Of a stretch of 64,000 bases of DNA, positions 55,743 through 64,000 are shown piece by piece; the stretch's first letter is position 1; each line of letters opens with the position of its first letter. The DNA is from Archangium sp. (GTDB taxonomy: Bacteria; Myxococcota; Myxococcia; Myxococcales; Myxococcaceae). The notes under the pieces are model-generated. The model worked only from the letters and a program-made list of their open reading frames with translations. It ran no database searches and had not been told where the DNA came from. The stretch covers positions 1-64,000 of the forward strand of contig JAUYRZ010000038.1 of assembly GCA_030695565.1 (NCBI GenBank), written 5' to 3'. The position numbers were made by a program, and so were the translations under genes.

Positions 55743-56677
55743 GGCGTCGCTGCCAGGAAACGTTCGATCGAGGGGTAGACGAACGCCGGCGCACGCCGCC
55801 CCAGGAGCAGCGATGCATGCGCGAAGTCGTCGCCTTCCACCACGCGGCTGAACATCTGAATCTGCACCTTGCCTTTCGTCATGCCCCGCAGCGGAACGCA
55901 GCTCTCCGACGGAGTGAAGCCGTCCGCGAGGCCCAGGAGCAAGAGGGTGGGTCGATCTGATTCCTTGAGCCGCGAAACCACTGAGGTCCCGTCATCCAGC
56001 GGCAGGTCTCCGGTCTCCATCCACGCCAGCAGTTCACTCGAAACACCCGATGACAGATCCCGCGTCGACCCCGCCAACCCTCGCATCACCGAAGGCTCGA
56101 TCTCCGCCCCCAGCGCGAACAGCTGCTCGAACATGCCGAAGCCCTCTGGCGACGAAGCGAGCGAGGTGAAGCGCCCCCCGGTGCTCAAGAACGCGCGCGC
56201 CAGCTCGGTCGGCTCTTCCTGAACCACCGGAGTGCTCAACGCCACCACTCGTCTTACCTGCAGTTCACGCGTGCTCGCCGCGATGGCCAGCGTGCCCATG
56301 AACCCCTGCGCGACGAGATCGATCGGCCCGGATCGTTCTGCAGCGATGGCCTTCGCGATCGCCGGCAGGTCGAGATGAACGACCGTGCGCAGTGAGTGCC
56401 CCGCATCTGAAGCGCCCTGCCCTCGCAGCTCGGCCACGTAGACGAGCCGCCCTCGCGCCGCCAACCACCGCGCCAGCCCCCCCCCTTTGAAGTCGAACAA
56501 CGGCCGTCCGAAGCCCACGTCAGCCAACAGCAAGACGGGAGGCAATGCGCTCGCACGCCCCAGCGGAAGAAACCGGTGCAGCGCCAACGAAGCGCCGTCT
56601 TCGGTGATCACCTTGCGATGGGAGACCTTCAGCTCTGCCGGCGTCGCGAGCAGGAGCAGCGAGAGCACCAGGCTCAA
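55739..56677 (-). CDS. Alpha/beta hydrolase-fold protein lacking the Ser nucleophile
   Basis: 312 residues from TTG 56677 (TTGA overlap with the response regulator stop); GTG 56668 is an alternative. A signal-like start (SLVLSLLLLATPAEL) is followed by the hydrolase fold: LPPVLLLADVGFGRPLFD and VYVAELRGQGASDA align with the family. At the nucleophile elbow, where the neighbour has GHSMGG, it reads A-Q-G-F-M-G, so the Ser is replaced by Gly. The final His lies in GDDFAHASLLLG. It is probably a non-catalytic paralogue of the downstream enzyme. Confidence 0.78.
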   Translation of the reverse strand: MSLVLSLLLLATPAELKVSHRKVITEDGASLALHRFLPLGRASALPPVLLLADVGFGRPLFDFKGGGLARWLAARGRLVYVAELRGQGASDAGHSLRTVVHLDLPAIAKAIAAERSGPIDLVAQGFMGTLAIAASTRELQVRRVVALSTPVVQEEPTELARAFLSTGGRFTSLASSPEGFGMFEQLFALGAEIEPSVMRGLAGSTRDLSSGVSSELLAWMETGDLPLDDGTSVVSRLKESDRPTLLLLGLADGFTPSESCVPLRGMTKGKVQIQMFSRVVEGDDFAHASLLLGRRAPAFVYPSIERFLAATP

Positions 56678-57336
56678 AGCTCGACGATCCCTGCCTTGAG
56701 CGCCATCACCACCGCGTCGACGTGGGAGTTGACGCCCATCTTCCGGTAGATGTGGCTCAAGTGCGTGCGCACGGTGCGGCGCTCGAGCTCCATCACCCGG
56801 CCCACTTCTGCGTTCGACAACCCCTTCGCGACGAACTTGAGCACGTCGAACTCGAGCGGGCTGAGGCCCCAGGTGTTCTCCGGCTGCGCCTTCTTCGCCT
56901 GCACCGACTGGAAATAGTTCCAGAAGCGCTTGGCGATGATCGCCTCGAGCACCGTGCCGCCGGCCATCACGTCGTGAATGCCCGAACGAATCTTGTCGGG
57001 CCCCACTCGCTTGACCAGATACCCCGAGGCGCCGGCCTGAATCGCCTCGTACACCTTCTGCTCATCGTCGAACGAGGTGAGGATCAGCACCTCCACGCCA
57101 GGCGCCCGCCGCTTGAGCCGCTTGGTGACCTCGATGCCATCGATGCCCGGCAGCTCGAGGTCGAGCAAGACCAGATCAGGGAGCAGCTTCACCATCTGCT
57201 CCACGCCGTCTTCGCCTTCTTGCGAAGTGCCCACCACCTCGAGCTCGGGAAACAGCGCGAGCACCTTGAGCAGGTTCTTGAGCAGCTGCGGCTGATCCTC
57301 GACCACGAAGATGCGCGTCTTCTCGAGCGTGCTCAT
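56674..57336 (-). CDS. NarL/LuxR-type response regulator
   Basis: 220 residues, ATG 57336 overlapping the kinase-like gene stop (ATGA). The receiver domain spans about residues 7-125 with VVEDQP, the phospho-acceptor Asp in LVLLDLELPG, T in LILTSFDD and K in YLVKRVG. The C-terminal LuxR HTH is GLSPLEFDVLKFVAKGLSNA, then EVGRVMELERRTVRTHLSHIYRKMGV. It should bind DNA when phosphorylated. No histidine kinase is adjacent; the neighbour is a Ser/Thr-kinase-like protein instead. Confidence 0.92.
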   Translation of the reverse strand: MSTLEKTRIFVVEDQPQLLKNLLKVLALFPELEVVGTSQEGEDGVEQMVKLLPDLVLLDLELPGIDGIEVTKRLKRRAPGVEVLILTSFDDEQKVYEAIQAGASGYLVKRVGPDKIRSGIHDVMAGGTVLEAIIAKRFWNYFQSVQAKKAQPENTWGLSPLEFDVLKFVAKGLSNAEVGRVMELERRTVRTHLSHIYRKMGVNSHVDAVVMALKAGIVEL

Positions 57337-59291
57337 CGTGAACGGAATACCGGTGTGATTTTCACGAGCTTGCCCGCCTCGATCCGAATGTTCGATACGT
57401 CTTCCTGCTTCGATTTCACGTCGGTCACCTTCAGCTTGTGGGATCCCGCCGCGACAGGAACCTTCGTCGCGTTGACGCAGACCCGCTTGCCATCGATCTC
57501 CACCCGCACCGAGGTCATCGCGCCGATGGTGAGGTAGCCCACCTTGCCTTTGGGCGTCGTGTCGTAACAGTCGGGGCTCGTCTTCACGATCGGCGGGGGC
57601 GCTGGTTTCTCCACCACCGGCGGCGTCACCTTCTTCGGTGTGGGCGTGACGCCCGTCTTCGGATCCGGATCGGGATCGAACGCCTTCTCCGGGTGCAGCT
57701 TGTCGAAGTCGGCGAGCTTGAGCGGCTTGCCCACCGGGGGCAGCGGCTTGTTGTCGGGTGCGACCTCCCGCTCGATGGCGTCGGGCAGGTAGCTCAGCAA
57801 CGCGCCTTTGGGATCGTTCTGCGACTTGAACCACGCGTAGGCCGTGCCGGTGACGGTGCCCATCAACGCGAGCGCGCCGAACAGGCTGAGCACGCGCACG
57901 GTGCGTTGGCCCTTCTGGCGCTGCGCCTCGAGGCCGATGCTGCGATCGACGTGCACCCGCCCGGGAACGGCGAAGGTCATCAGCGTCTTGGCGACCTTCT
58001 CGCGCGGGGCGGGTTTGGGCGCGGGCTTCTCTGCACCGGGGAGCTCGGCGAAGTCTTCCTGCACGCGCACGCGGCCCTTGAGCGGATCGACGACGGGCTG
58101 CTGCGGCGTCGGCCCCGCCTGCCCCGCGGTCACCGCCATCACACCCGGCGGCGCGTCCCACTCGGAGACGGCGCGCTTCGCCACCGCCATCACATCGGGC
58201 TGGGTCTTCACCTCGAGCTCGCGCGAGAGCGGCTGGGGCTCCGCCACCGGGGGCAGCTCACCGGTGAACACCGGCAAACCATCGCTGGTCGGCGTGCGAT
58301 CGTCGACGCGCCCACGCGAGAACGAGGGCCGCTCCTCCACCTCGATGGGGTCGGCTTCGACGCCGCCGATGCCGGCGATGTCGGTCAGATCGAAGGCGCG
58401 TTCGATCGGCACCGGGCCCTCCGCCGACAGCTGCACCTCGTTGGGGAAGAGCTCACCCACGAACTTCTTCAGATCGTCCCGGCCCGGCATGCCGCCGCTG
58501 GCCGAGAGAAATTCACGGATGCCCTCGGCGAACTCCGCGCACGAGCGGTGACGGCGGTTCGGCGCGTTCTCCAGCGCCCGCATGATGATGGGGTCGATGC
58601 GCGAGTGAAGCCGCCGCACCAATCGTGAAGGCGGAGGCAACCGATCGGATCGGGTGCTGACGTTCGCGTTGCCGGTGCTCGCTTCGTGCAGGGTGAGCAG
58701 CTCGTAGGTGATCGCCCCCAGCGCGTAGAGGTCGCCCGCGATGGTGGCCGGATCGCCGCCGCCCTGCTCCGGAGCCCGGTAGCTGTCTCGGCCACGCGCG
58801 CCGAAGCTCTTCTTGAGCACGGGCGCGGCCTGAAGCGCGGTGAGCGCACCGAAGTCGGCGACGCAGACGCTGCCATCGACGCCCAGCAGAATGTTCCCGG
58901 GCGTCAGCGCGCTGTGCACCACGCCCGCTTCGTGGGCGGCACCGACCGCCTCCAGCAACTCGACGGCCAGCGCGAGGGCGACCGCGGGCGGCAACATCAC
59001 CTCGCGGGTGTTGAGCCGCTGCAGCGCGAGACCCAGGGTGTACTTCCCGGTGTCCTGCCGAACGATCGCCAGGTGCCCGTCGATCATCCCCACGTCGAGC
59101 ACGCGGGCCACCCCACCGTGCGTCACCGACTGCAGCTGCCGCGCGATGTCGGCGACCACCTTCGCGTACGCCGCGTCGGAGGTCTTCAAGTGGAACAGCT
59201 TGAGCACCACGGGCTCGTTGGCCTCGACGCGTTCGCCGCGGAACAAGTCCGCCAGCTGGCTCTGCTCGAGTCGCCCGGTCAGCCGATACAC
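57333..59291 (-). CDS. Ser/Thr protein kinase-like protein, probable pseudokinase, with PEGA-like tail
   Basis: 652 residues. Residues 1-270 have a kinase fold: the ATP-site Lys K31 (VVLKLF) and DFG 146-148 (ADFGAL) are present. However the catalytic loop reads HSALTPGN (126-133) instead of HRDxKPxN, so the Asp is lost, and no GxGxxG loop is visible at the N-terminus. A linker of about 190 residues leads to a membrane segment (VLSLFGALALMGTVTGTAYA, about residue 465), then a Pro/Lys-rich stretch and a PEGA-like domain (VRVEIDGKRVCVNATKVPVA). It likely senses envelope or regulatory input without classical catalysis. Confidence 0.85.
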   Translation of the reverse strand: MYRLTGRLEQSQLADLFRGERVEANEPVVLKLFHLKTSDAAYAKVVADIARQLQSVTHGGVARVLDVGMIDGHLAIVRQDTGKYTLGLALQRLNTREVMLPPAVALALAVELLEAVGAAHEAGVVHSALTPGNILLGVDGSVCVADFGALTALQAAPVLKKSFGARGRDSYRAPEQGGGDPATIAGDLYALGAITYELLTLHEASTGNANVSTRSDRLPPPSRLVRRLHSRIDPIIMRALENAPNRRHRSCAEFAEGIREFLSASGGMPGRDDLKKFVGELFPNEVQLSAEGPVPIERAFDLTDIAGIGGVEADPIEVEERPSFSRGRVDDRTPTSDGLPVFTGELPPVAEPQPLSRELEVKTQPDVMAVAKRAVSEWDAPPGVMAVTAGQAGPTPQQPVVDPLKGRVRVQEDFAELPGAEKPAPKPAPREKVAKTLMTFAVPGRVHVDRSIGLEAQRQKGQRTVRVLSLFGALALMGTVTGTAYAWFKSQNDPKGALLSYLPDAIEREVAPDNKPLPPVGKPLKLADFDKLHPEKAFDPDPDPKTGVTPTPKKVTPPVVEKPAPPPIVKTSPDCYDTTPKGKVGYLTIGAMTSVRVEIDGKRVCVNATKVPVAAGSHKLKVTDVKSKQEDVSNIRIEAGKLVKITPVFRSR

Positions 59292-59312
59292 ACCGACGTT
59301 ATAGCTGGCCGG

Positions 59313-62300
59313 TCACTGCACCGTGAGCGTGTAGCTGCTCAAGGTGCCGTAATAGGAATCGGTCGAGACGGAGAAGAGGTACGTGCCCGTGGTCGTGGGC
59401 ACGTAGGGGCTGGCGTAGCCGCCGTAGAGATTGGTCACGTAGCTGCCGTTCGGCCCGGTGACCTGCGCTCTCGTGCCCGAGCTCACCTGCATCTGCACTC
59501 CGACGCCCTGAGTGAGCACCACGCTGAACACATCGGTGTCGCCCACGTAGTCGATCGACCCGGTGCGCGGAGTACCGAGGGTGAACGGCGTGGTTGACGT
59601 GAAGTCGTCGCTGCCCCGGGTGGCGGCCAGGGTGTAGGCGCCGGTGTTGCCGCTCGAGTAGGCGTTGCTGCGCACCGTCACCAGGTACGAGCCTGCACTC
59701 GCTGCGAGGAAGCCGGTCCGTGAGGTGACCGCCGAAGAGGTCGACGCGATGGTGCTGCCCGAAGGCGAGGTGATCGCCATCACGCACGCTGCGCCCGAGG
59801 TCACCACGCAGTCGAGGCCGATGATGTCGCGCCCGCGGTGATGGTGAAAGCGTCGGTGTCGGTGCCCGTCTCGATCACCCCCGCAGTGGCGGCTGCGCCG
59901 AGCGAGAGTGCGGTGGCGTCAGATCTCGCGTCACCGTGATCATCGGTACCGAGGTCCGTCACCATCACCTGGTAGCGGAAGACGTCGGAGCTGTAGCTGG
60001 AGGAGATCTGAAGGTTCACCACGGTGGCGCCTGCAGGCGGCTTGAAGGCGATGCCCGACGACGAGTAGCTGCTGGAGATGGTGGTGCCCGTGGTGGTCTG
60101 CACCGTCACGCTGCACGAGCTGCTGCCCGTGCAGGCCACCAGGTGGTGATGCCCGGCCACCACCGGCACGGAGAAAAAGTCGACATCGCCCTGATACTGC
60201 AGCTCGCCCCCCGTCGATGTGCCCAGGGTGAGGGCCGTCGCGCCCGTGGCGGTGTTGGAGTGATCATCGACGCCGCGGTCGGTGACCGTCAGGGAGTACG
60301 GCGAGTTCGACGAGTAGCTCGAGATCAGCACGAAATAGCTGCCGCTGGTCGTCGCGCGGAACGAGACCACGGCGTTGTAGTTGGAGGAAGCCACCAGGTT
60401 GTTGCTGGAGTCGCGCACCTCCACCCGCGTGTTGCCGGCCGGCGTGAGGGTGGCCGCGTAGATGTTGCCGGCGACCGCGGCGAACGAGAACGCGTCGATG
60501 TCGTTGGCGAAGGCCAGGTTTCCCGTCATCGCCGTGCCCACCGTGATCGGGGTCGCATTGCTGATGGTGCCTCCGTGATCCTCGAGGCCCAGGTCGAGCA
60601 CCGTCAACGAGTAGAGCCCCAGCTGGGTCGAGTAGGAGTAGCCGCTGTTCACCTCGACCACGAAGCGTTGCCCGGTGATCGCCAGGAAGGTGGGCACGGT
60701 GCTGTTGCTGTTGGCGACCACCTGCCCCACCGCGTCTTTCACCGTGACGTTGCAGGTGCCCGAGCTGCGCGCGCAGTTGACCTGGTAGACATGATTGGCG
60801 AGGCCGGTGAAGGCAAACGCGTCGATGTCGGCGGCGTACTGCACGTTGCCGGAGACCGGCGTGCCGGGGGTGAGCGCCGTGGCCCCGATGGAGGTGCCCG
60901 CGTGATCGTCGACGCCCTGATCGGTGACGGTGAGCGTGTAGCCCACCAGATCGGTCGCATAGGAATAGCCGCCCCGCTCGACCTGCACCTTGTAGAGCCC
61001 GGTCGCGGCGATCTGCATTCCTACGGTGCTGTCGCCTTCTGCCATCACCACGCCCTGCGCGTTGATCACCGAGAGGTGGATGACCTGGTTTGCCTGCGTG
61101 CCTGCCGTCGGCGCCGCGGTGACCTGGATGATCCGGCCCACCGCGCCGGTGAACGAGAAGGTGTCGACGTCATCCAGGAGCTCGAGCCGTCCACCCACGG
61201 GCACGCCCGCGGTCAGGGGGGTGGCGTTGTTCAGCGTGTTGCTGTGATCGTCGAGGCCCAGATCTTCGACCGCCACGGAGTACATGGGCAGCGAGCTGGA
61301 GTACCCGTTCTGCAGGCGTACGGCCGCGGGCAGCGCCTGCGTGGCCTGCCAGACGAGGCCGGTGATCGAGTAGCCGTTCGAGGTCAACACCTGGCCACCC
61401 GGCAACACCACGGAGACCACCGGGTTGAAGTTCGTACCCACCCAGCGCGCCCGGTAGATGCGATCAGGCAGCTGGGCCACGCTGAAACAGTCGATGTCTT
61501 GCTGGCGCTCGAAGCGGCCGGGCACCGGCAGGTTGTTCGAGGCGATGGGCGTACCGAAGGCCGCTTCATCGGAGTGATCGTCGACGCCCAGATCGTCGAA
61601 CGACAGGCTGAAGTCACCCTGGCTGCGCGGGTTGCGCGCCCGCGCCGTCACCGTGAGCAGCTCGAGGCCCGGCGTGGTGATGCTGGTGATCTCGCCCGGG
61701 TTGAGCCGGCGCACGCCCCCATCGGGGCGGGCCACCTCGATCTGCAGATCGGCGCCCGCGTCGGCCACCGCGAAACGAATGGCCGTGCTGGAAGGCATCT
61801 CGAGGCGAATCACGTCGAGGTCGCCCGCGTACTGCAGGCTGCCCGCGAAGGGGTTCGCGCCCGGCACCAGCGTGATCGCATCGGCTTCGGTGTTCGCGTA
61901 GTCGTCGACGCCCAGCGTGCGATAGCGCACGAAGTAGCCGCCGGTCTCCGACGCGCGCACACCACGCACGCGCACCATCACGTTCTGGTTCAAGGGCGCC
62001 ACGAAGGTCACCTCGGCCGACGCGCTGCCCCGGTTGTCCGAGGCCAACAGCGTCACGCCCCTCGAGTCGAAGACGTCGATCAACAAGGGCAAGGACGTCG
62101 AGTTGGCCGAGATCGAGAACAGGTGGCCCGGCGTCACGCCGAGCTCGAACCAGTCGTGATCGCCCGCGGGAAAGATCGTTCGCTGCTCCTCCACGTCGAT
62201 GTTCAGGCCCTTGGCGAAGGTCGGGCACTCGTCGGCCTCGGCGGCGTCACCGTCGACGTGTTGCGTGGCGCAGGTCCACACCGGGGAGGCAGAACACCCA

Positions 62301-62725
62301 TCACCTTCGGGCGCGAAGCCGGGATCGCAGCGGCAGCTCGAGACGCCGCCGGAGACTTCGCAGGTGGTGCGATGCGCGTTCTGGCAGGGGTTGGGCAGAC
62401 AGGCGGTGCGCAGCACGCACGAGCCGTTCACTTCCACCCGGGTCGCTGGGCACACGCAGCTCACCTGGCCCGAGTTCACCTGGCACAACGAGTTGGTGAG
62501 GTTGGCGCACGGATTCGAGGCGCACAGATCGGTGGGGGCGATCGCGGTGCAGAGCAAGCCCACGCTCACGGAGCCCTGATTGCACAGACAGGCTGCGGTC
62601 TCTCCCACCACCGCGCAACGGCCCTCACCGCAGCTGACACCCTCGCAGGGGTCAGGCTTCTGCACGGGCTCACAGCCCAGCAACGACAACCCCAACACGA
62701 CCACCACCACCCCTTGTCGAACCAT
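59313..62725 (-). pseudogene. PPC-repeat giant lipoprotein interrupted by a frameshift
   Basis: From ATG 62725 (signal MVRQGVVVVVLGLSLLGC) the frame has three EGF-like Cys segments (CEGVSCGEGRCAVVGETAAC; CASNPCANLTNSLC; CLPNPCQNAHRTTCEVSGG). At least seven tandem pre-peptidase C-terminal-type beta domains follow, each starting near [LV]-G-[LV]-[DE]-D-H and containing D-V/I-D-x-F-S-F. It stops at 59801. The remaining repeats continue in another frame from about 59825 to 59313 (DCVVTSGAACVMAI, then DYVGDTDVFSVVL). One missing G in the run GCGGGCGCGACATC (about 59830) would restore the frame. The intact product would be about 1137 residues. Confidence 0.8.
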
Positions 62726-62770
62726 GGCGCGCAGCGTTCCAGCACCGCGGTCAGCGCGCAATCCCCGAGA

Positions 62771-63043
62771 TCAACGAAGGCGACGAGGCTTCAGCGGCGC
62801 GACCACGTCGAACGAAAAGCCGCAGTACAGACAGGTGCGCTCCCGCTGGCCTTTGGGCACTTCTCCAAAGCAGCTCGGGCACCTCGGCCGTTGGGGTGCT
62901 TTGGGGTCAGGGTCTGGCTTCACGCGGGCCGCCAGCGCGACCTTCTTGAGCTTCTGCTCGAGCCATCGGACCCGGGCCTCCAACTCGGTGACGCGAACCC
63001 TCAGCTCACGCCCCTCGTCGTCGTTGCTGCGACGCGCCGCCAT
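62771..63043 (-). CDS. Coiled-coil plus C-terminal zinc-ribbon protein
   Basis: 90 residues. The N-terminal half is a heptad helix (LRVRVTELEARVRWLEQKLK), then a Pro/Asp hinge and a CxxC-CxxC zinc ribbon (CPSCFGEV ... CLYCGFSFDVV) with a basic end (KPRRLR). It probably binds zinc and perhaps nucleic acid or protein; no specific family is recognised. It is divergent from the 5'-nucleotidase gene, 43 bases away. Confidence 0.65.
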   Translation of the reverse strand: MAARRSNDDEGRELRVRVTELEARVRWLEQKLKKVALAARVKPDPDPKAPQRPRCPSCFGEVPKGQRERTCLYCGFSFDVVAPLKPRRLR

Positions 63044-63086
63044 CGTGGGTAGAAATGTGTCACGCGCAGTCAGCGAAAGGAAAAAC

Positions 63087-64000
63087 TTGGACTCGATTCA
63101 CGGCAGCTTCCGCACCACCTTCGACCGCCAACCCGCCGAAGCCGCCGAGCTGCGCGCGAAGGAACTGCTGAGCGACGAAGAGCTTCAGCGCATCTTGCAG
63201 CAGGGCCCGCGCAACGACACGCCGGTGCCGCGCCAGGTCTTCGTCAACCGCAACCTGCACATGGCCAAGGTCGACCTGATCGGCTTCGACATGGACTACA
63301 CGCTGGCGATCTACCACCTGCGCAGGCTCGAACAGCTCTCGTACGATCTGACCGTCGACCGGCTGATCGCCAACTGCGGCTACCCCGAAGACATCCGCCA
63401 GGTGCCCTACGATCACAGCTTCGTGCTGCGCGGCGTGTTCGTCGACAAGGTGCGCGGCAACCTGCTCAAGATCGATCGGTTCGGGTACGTCGGCCGCGCG
63501 TATCACGGGCGCCGCTTGCTGGCCGACGAAGAGATCCAGCGCCTCTACCGCAACGAACGCATTCGCATGAAGAGCACCGACTACGCGTGGATCGACACGC
63601 TCTTCGCGTTGCCCGAAGCGTGCCTGCTGGCCGGCATCATCGAGCTCTACGAGACCAAACTCGGCAAGCCGCTCGACTACCGCAAGCTGTACGACGACAT
63701 CCGCGAAGCGATCGACACGGTGCACCGCGACAACTCGCTCAAGAAGATCATCCGCGCCGACATCGGCAAGTACATCTTCAAAGACGAAGAACTCGGGCCT
63801 GCGCTCCACAAGCTGCGCTCGGGCGGCAAGAAGCTGTTCGTGCTCACCAACTCGTTGTGGGACTACACCAACGCGGTGATGTCGTACCTGCTCGACGGCG
63901 TGCTCCCCGAGTACCCGAGCTGGAAGAACTACTTCGACTTCATCGTCACCGGTGGCGCGAAGCCCGGCTTCTTCAGCGAGCAGAAGCCGTTCCTCTCCAT
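63087..64000 (+). CDS. HAD-IG family 5'-nucleotidase, 3' end beyond the window
   Basis: It starts at TTG 63087 with AAAGGA 5 bases upstream. At least 304 residues are visible and it runs off the right edge. The HAD motif I is GFDMDYTLAIY (catalytic DxD) near residue 66, and motif II is VLTNSLWDY near residue 253. The layout matches purine 5'-nucleotidases of the HAD-IG group (cytosolic cN-II-like). It dephosphorylates IMP or GMP in characterised relatives; the substrate here is inferred. Confidence 0.87.
   Translation, partial: MDSIHGSFRTTFDRQPAEAAELRAKELLSDEELQRILQQGPRNDTPVPRQVFVNRNLHMAKVDLIGFDMDYTLAIYHLRRLEQLSYDLTVDRLIANCGYPEDIRQVPYDHSFVLRGVFVDKVRGNLLKIDRFGYVGRAYHGRRLLADEEIQRLYRNERIRMKSTDYAWIDTLFALPEACLLAGIIELYETKLGKPLDYRKLYDDIREAIDTVHRDNSLKKIIRADIGKYIFKDEELGPALHKLRSGGKKLFVLTNSLWDYTNAVMSYLLDGVLPEYPSWKNYFDFIVTGGAKPGFFSEQKPFLS

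Noticed and set aside
59936-63052. 1038-codon plus-strand open frame opposite the PPC-repeat gene
   Set aside because: It is the antisense shadow of the repeat lipoprotein: Arg/His/Gly-rich, no domains, no ribosome site.

Overview
The window is high-GC, densely packed bacterial DNA that most resembles a myxobacterium (Myxococcota, probably the Myxococcus/Archangium side). The signs are a MYXO-CTERM-like tail (gene at 46145-47197), many lipoproteins with Cys-rich, MopE-like, FG-GAP or pre-peptidase C-terminal repeats, abundant Ser/Thr-type signalling (PP2C, FHA, a kinase-like protein), PilZ and AraC regulators, and many gene pairs joined by ATGA or GTGA overlaps. Species-level assignment is inference. 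I see no prophage, insertion sequence, CRISPR array or rRNA. There is one tRNA, tRNA-Thr(CGT).

Layout. 1-5833 (minus): a carboxypeptidase-regulatory-like protein, then one run yacG > TPR-like protein > FHA > PP2C-cNMP fusion > FadL-like porin > YjdI-type ferredoxin. 5850-9034 (plus): an FG-GAP lipoprotein, tRNA-Thr with a strong terminator, and an enlarged glutamate dehydrogenase. 9101-13877 and on to 18031: HPF-like, an Ala/Pro-rich NTF2-like protein, PilZ, two small plus-strand genes, then the minus-strand housekeeping run pepP > unknown > accD > folC > grpE > htrA. 18080-26677: a quinone oxidoreductase and agmatinase-family pair, sucCD (minus), a very large MopE/Gly-rich lipoprotein and a metallopeptidase-like protein. 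26704-28681: a small accessory patch with two Uma2 genes (one frameshifted) around vapBC. 28733-34150: a SEC-C protein and an unrecognised three-gene secreted/lipoprotein operon. 34200-39300: an MFS transporter and the succinate dehydrogenase operon sdhCAB. 39404-46436: a DUF7151-type lipoprotein, a PfkB kinase, and an AraC > histidine kinase > response regulator run whose kinase carries a zinc-ribbon-like insert inside its dimerisation domain. 46145-50387: a Mla/MCE lipid transport operon (mlaE-mlaF-mlaD) ending in a Cys-rich MYXO-CTERM protein. 50478-54325: a zinc-ribbon protein, an RluA-type pseudouridine synthase and an active/inactive M16 peptidase pair. 54582-62725 (minus): a frameshifted PPC-repeat lipoprotein, then a tightly overlapped operon of pseudokinase > NarL-type response regulator > alpha/beta hydrolase lacking its nucleophile > active-type alpha/beta hydrolase. 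62771-64000: a zinc-ribbon coiled-coil protein and the start of a HAD-IG 5'-nucleotidase.

How it fits together. Central carbon and energy genes (sucCD, sdhCAB, glutamate dehydrogenase, accD) are ordinary. The most unusual material is the pseudokinase/dead-hydrolase operon (54582-59291), the zinc-ribbon histidine kinase with its neighbours (43006-46436), the unknown three-gene operon (29866-34150), the glutamate dehydrogenase insert, and two recurring intergenic elements: a GGGAGAGGG palindromic repeat and a family of hairpins followed by TCGTC or TCGTT. Two genes are broken by apparent frameshifts (about 28510 and about 59830); read data would tell assembly error from real decay.
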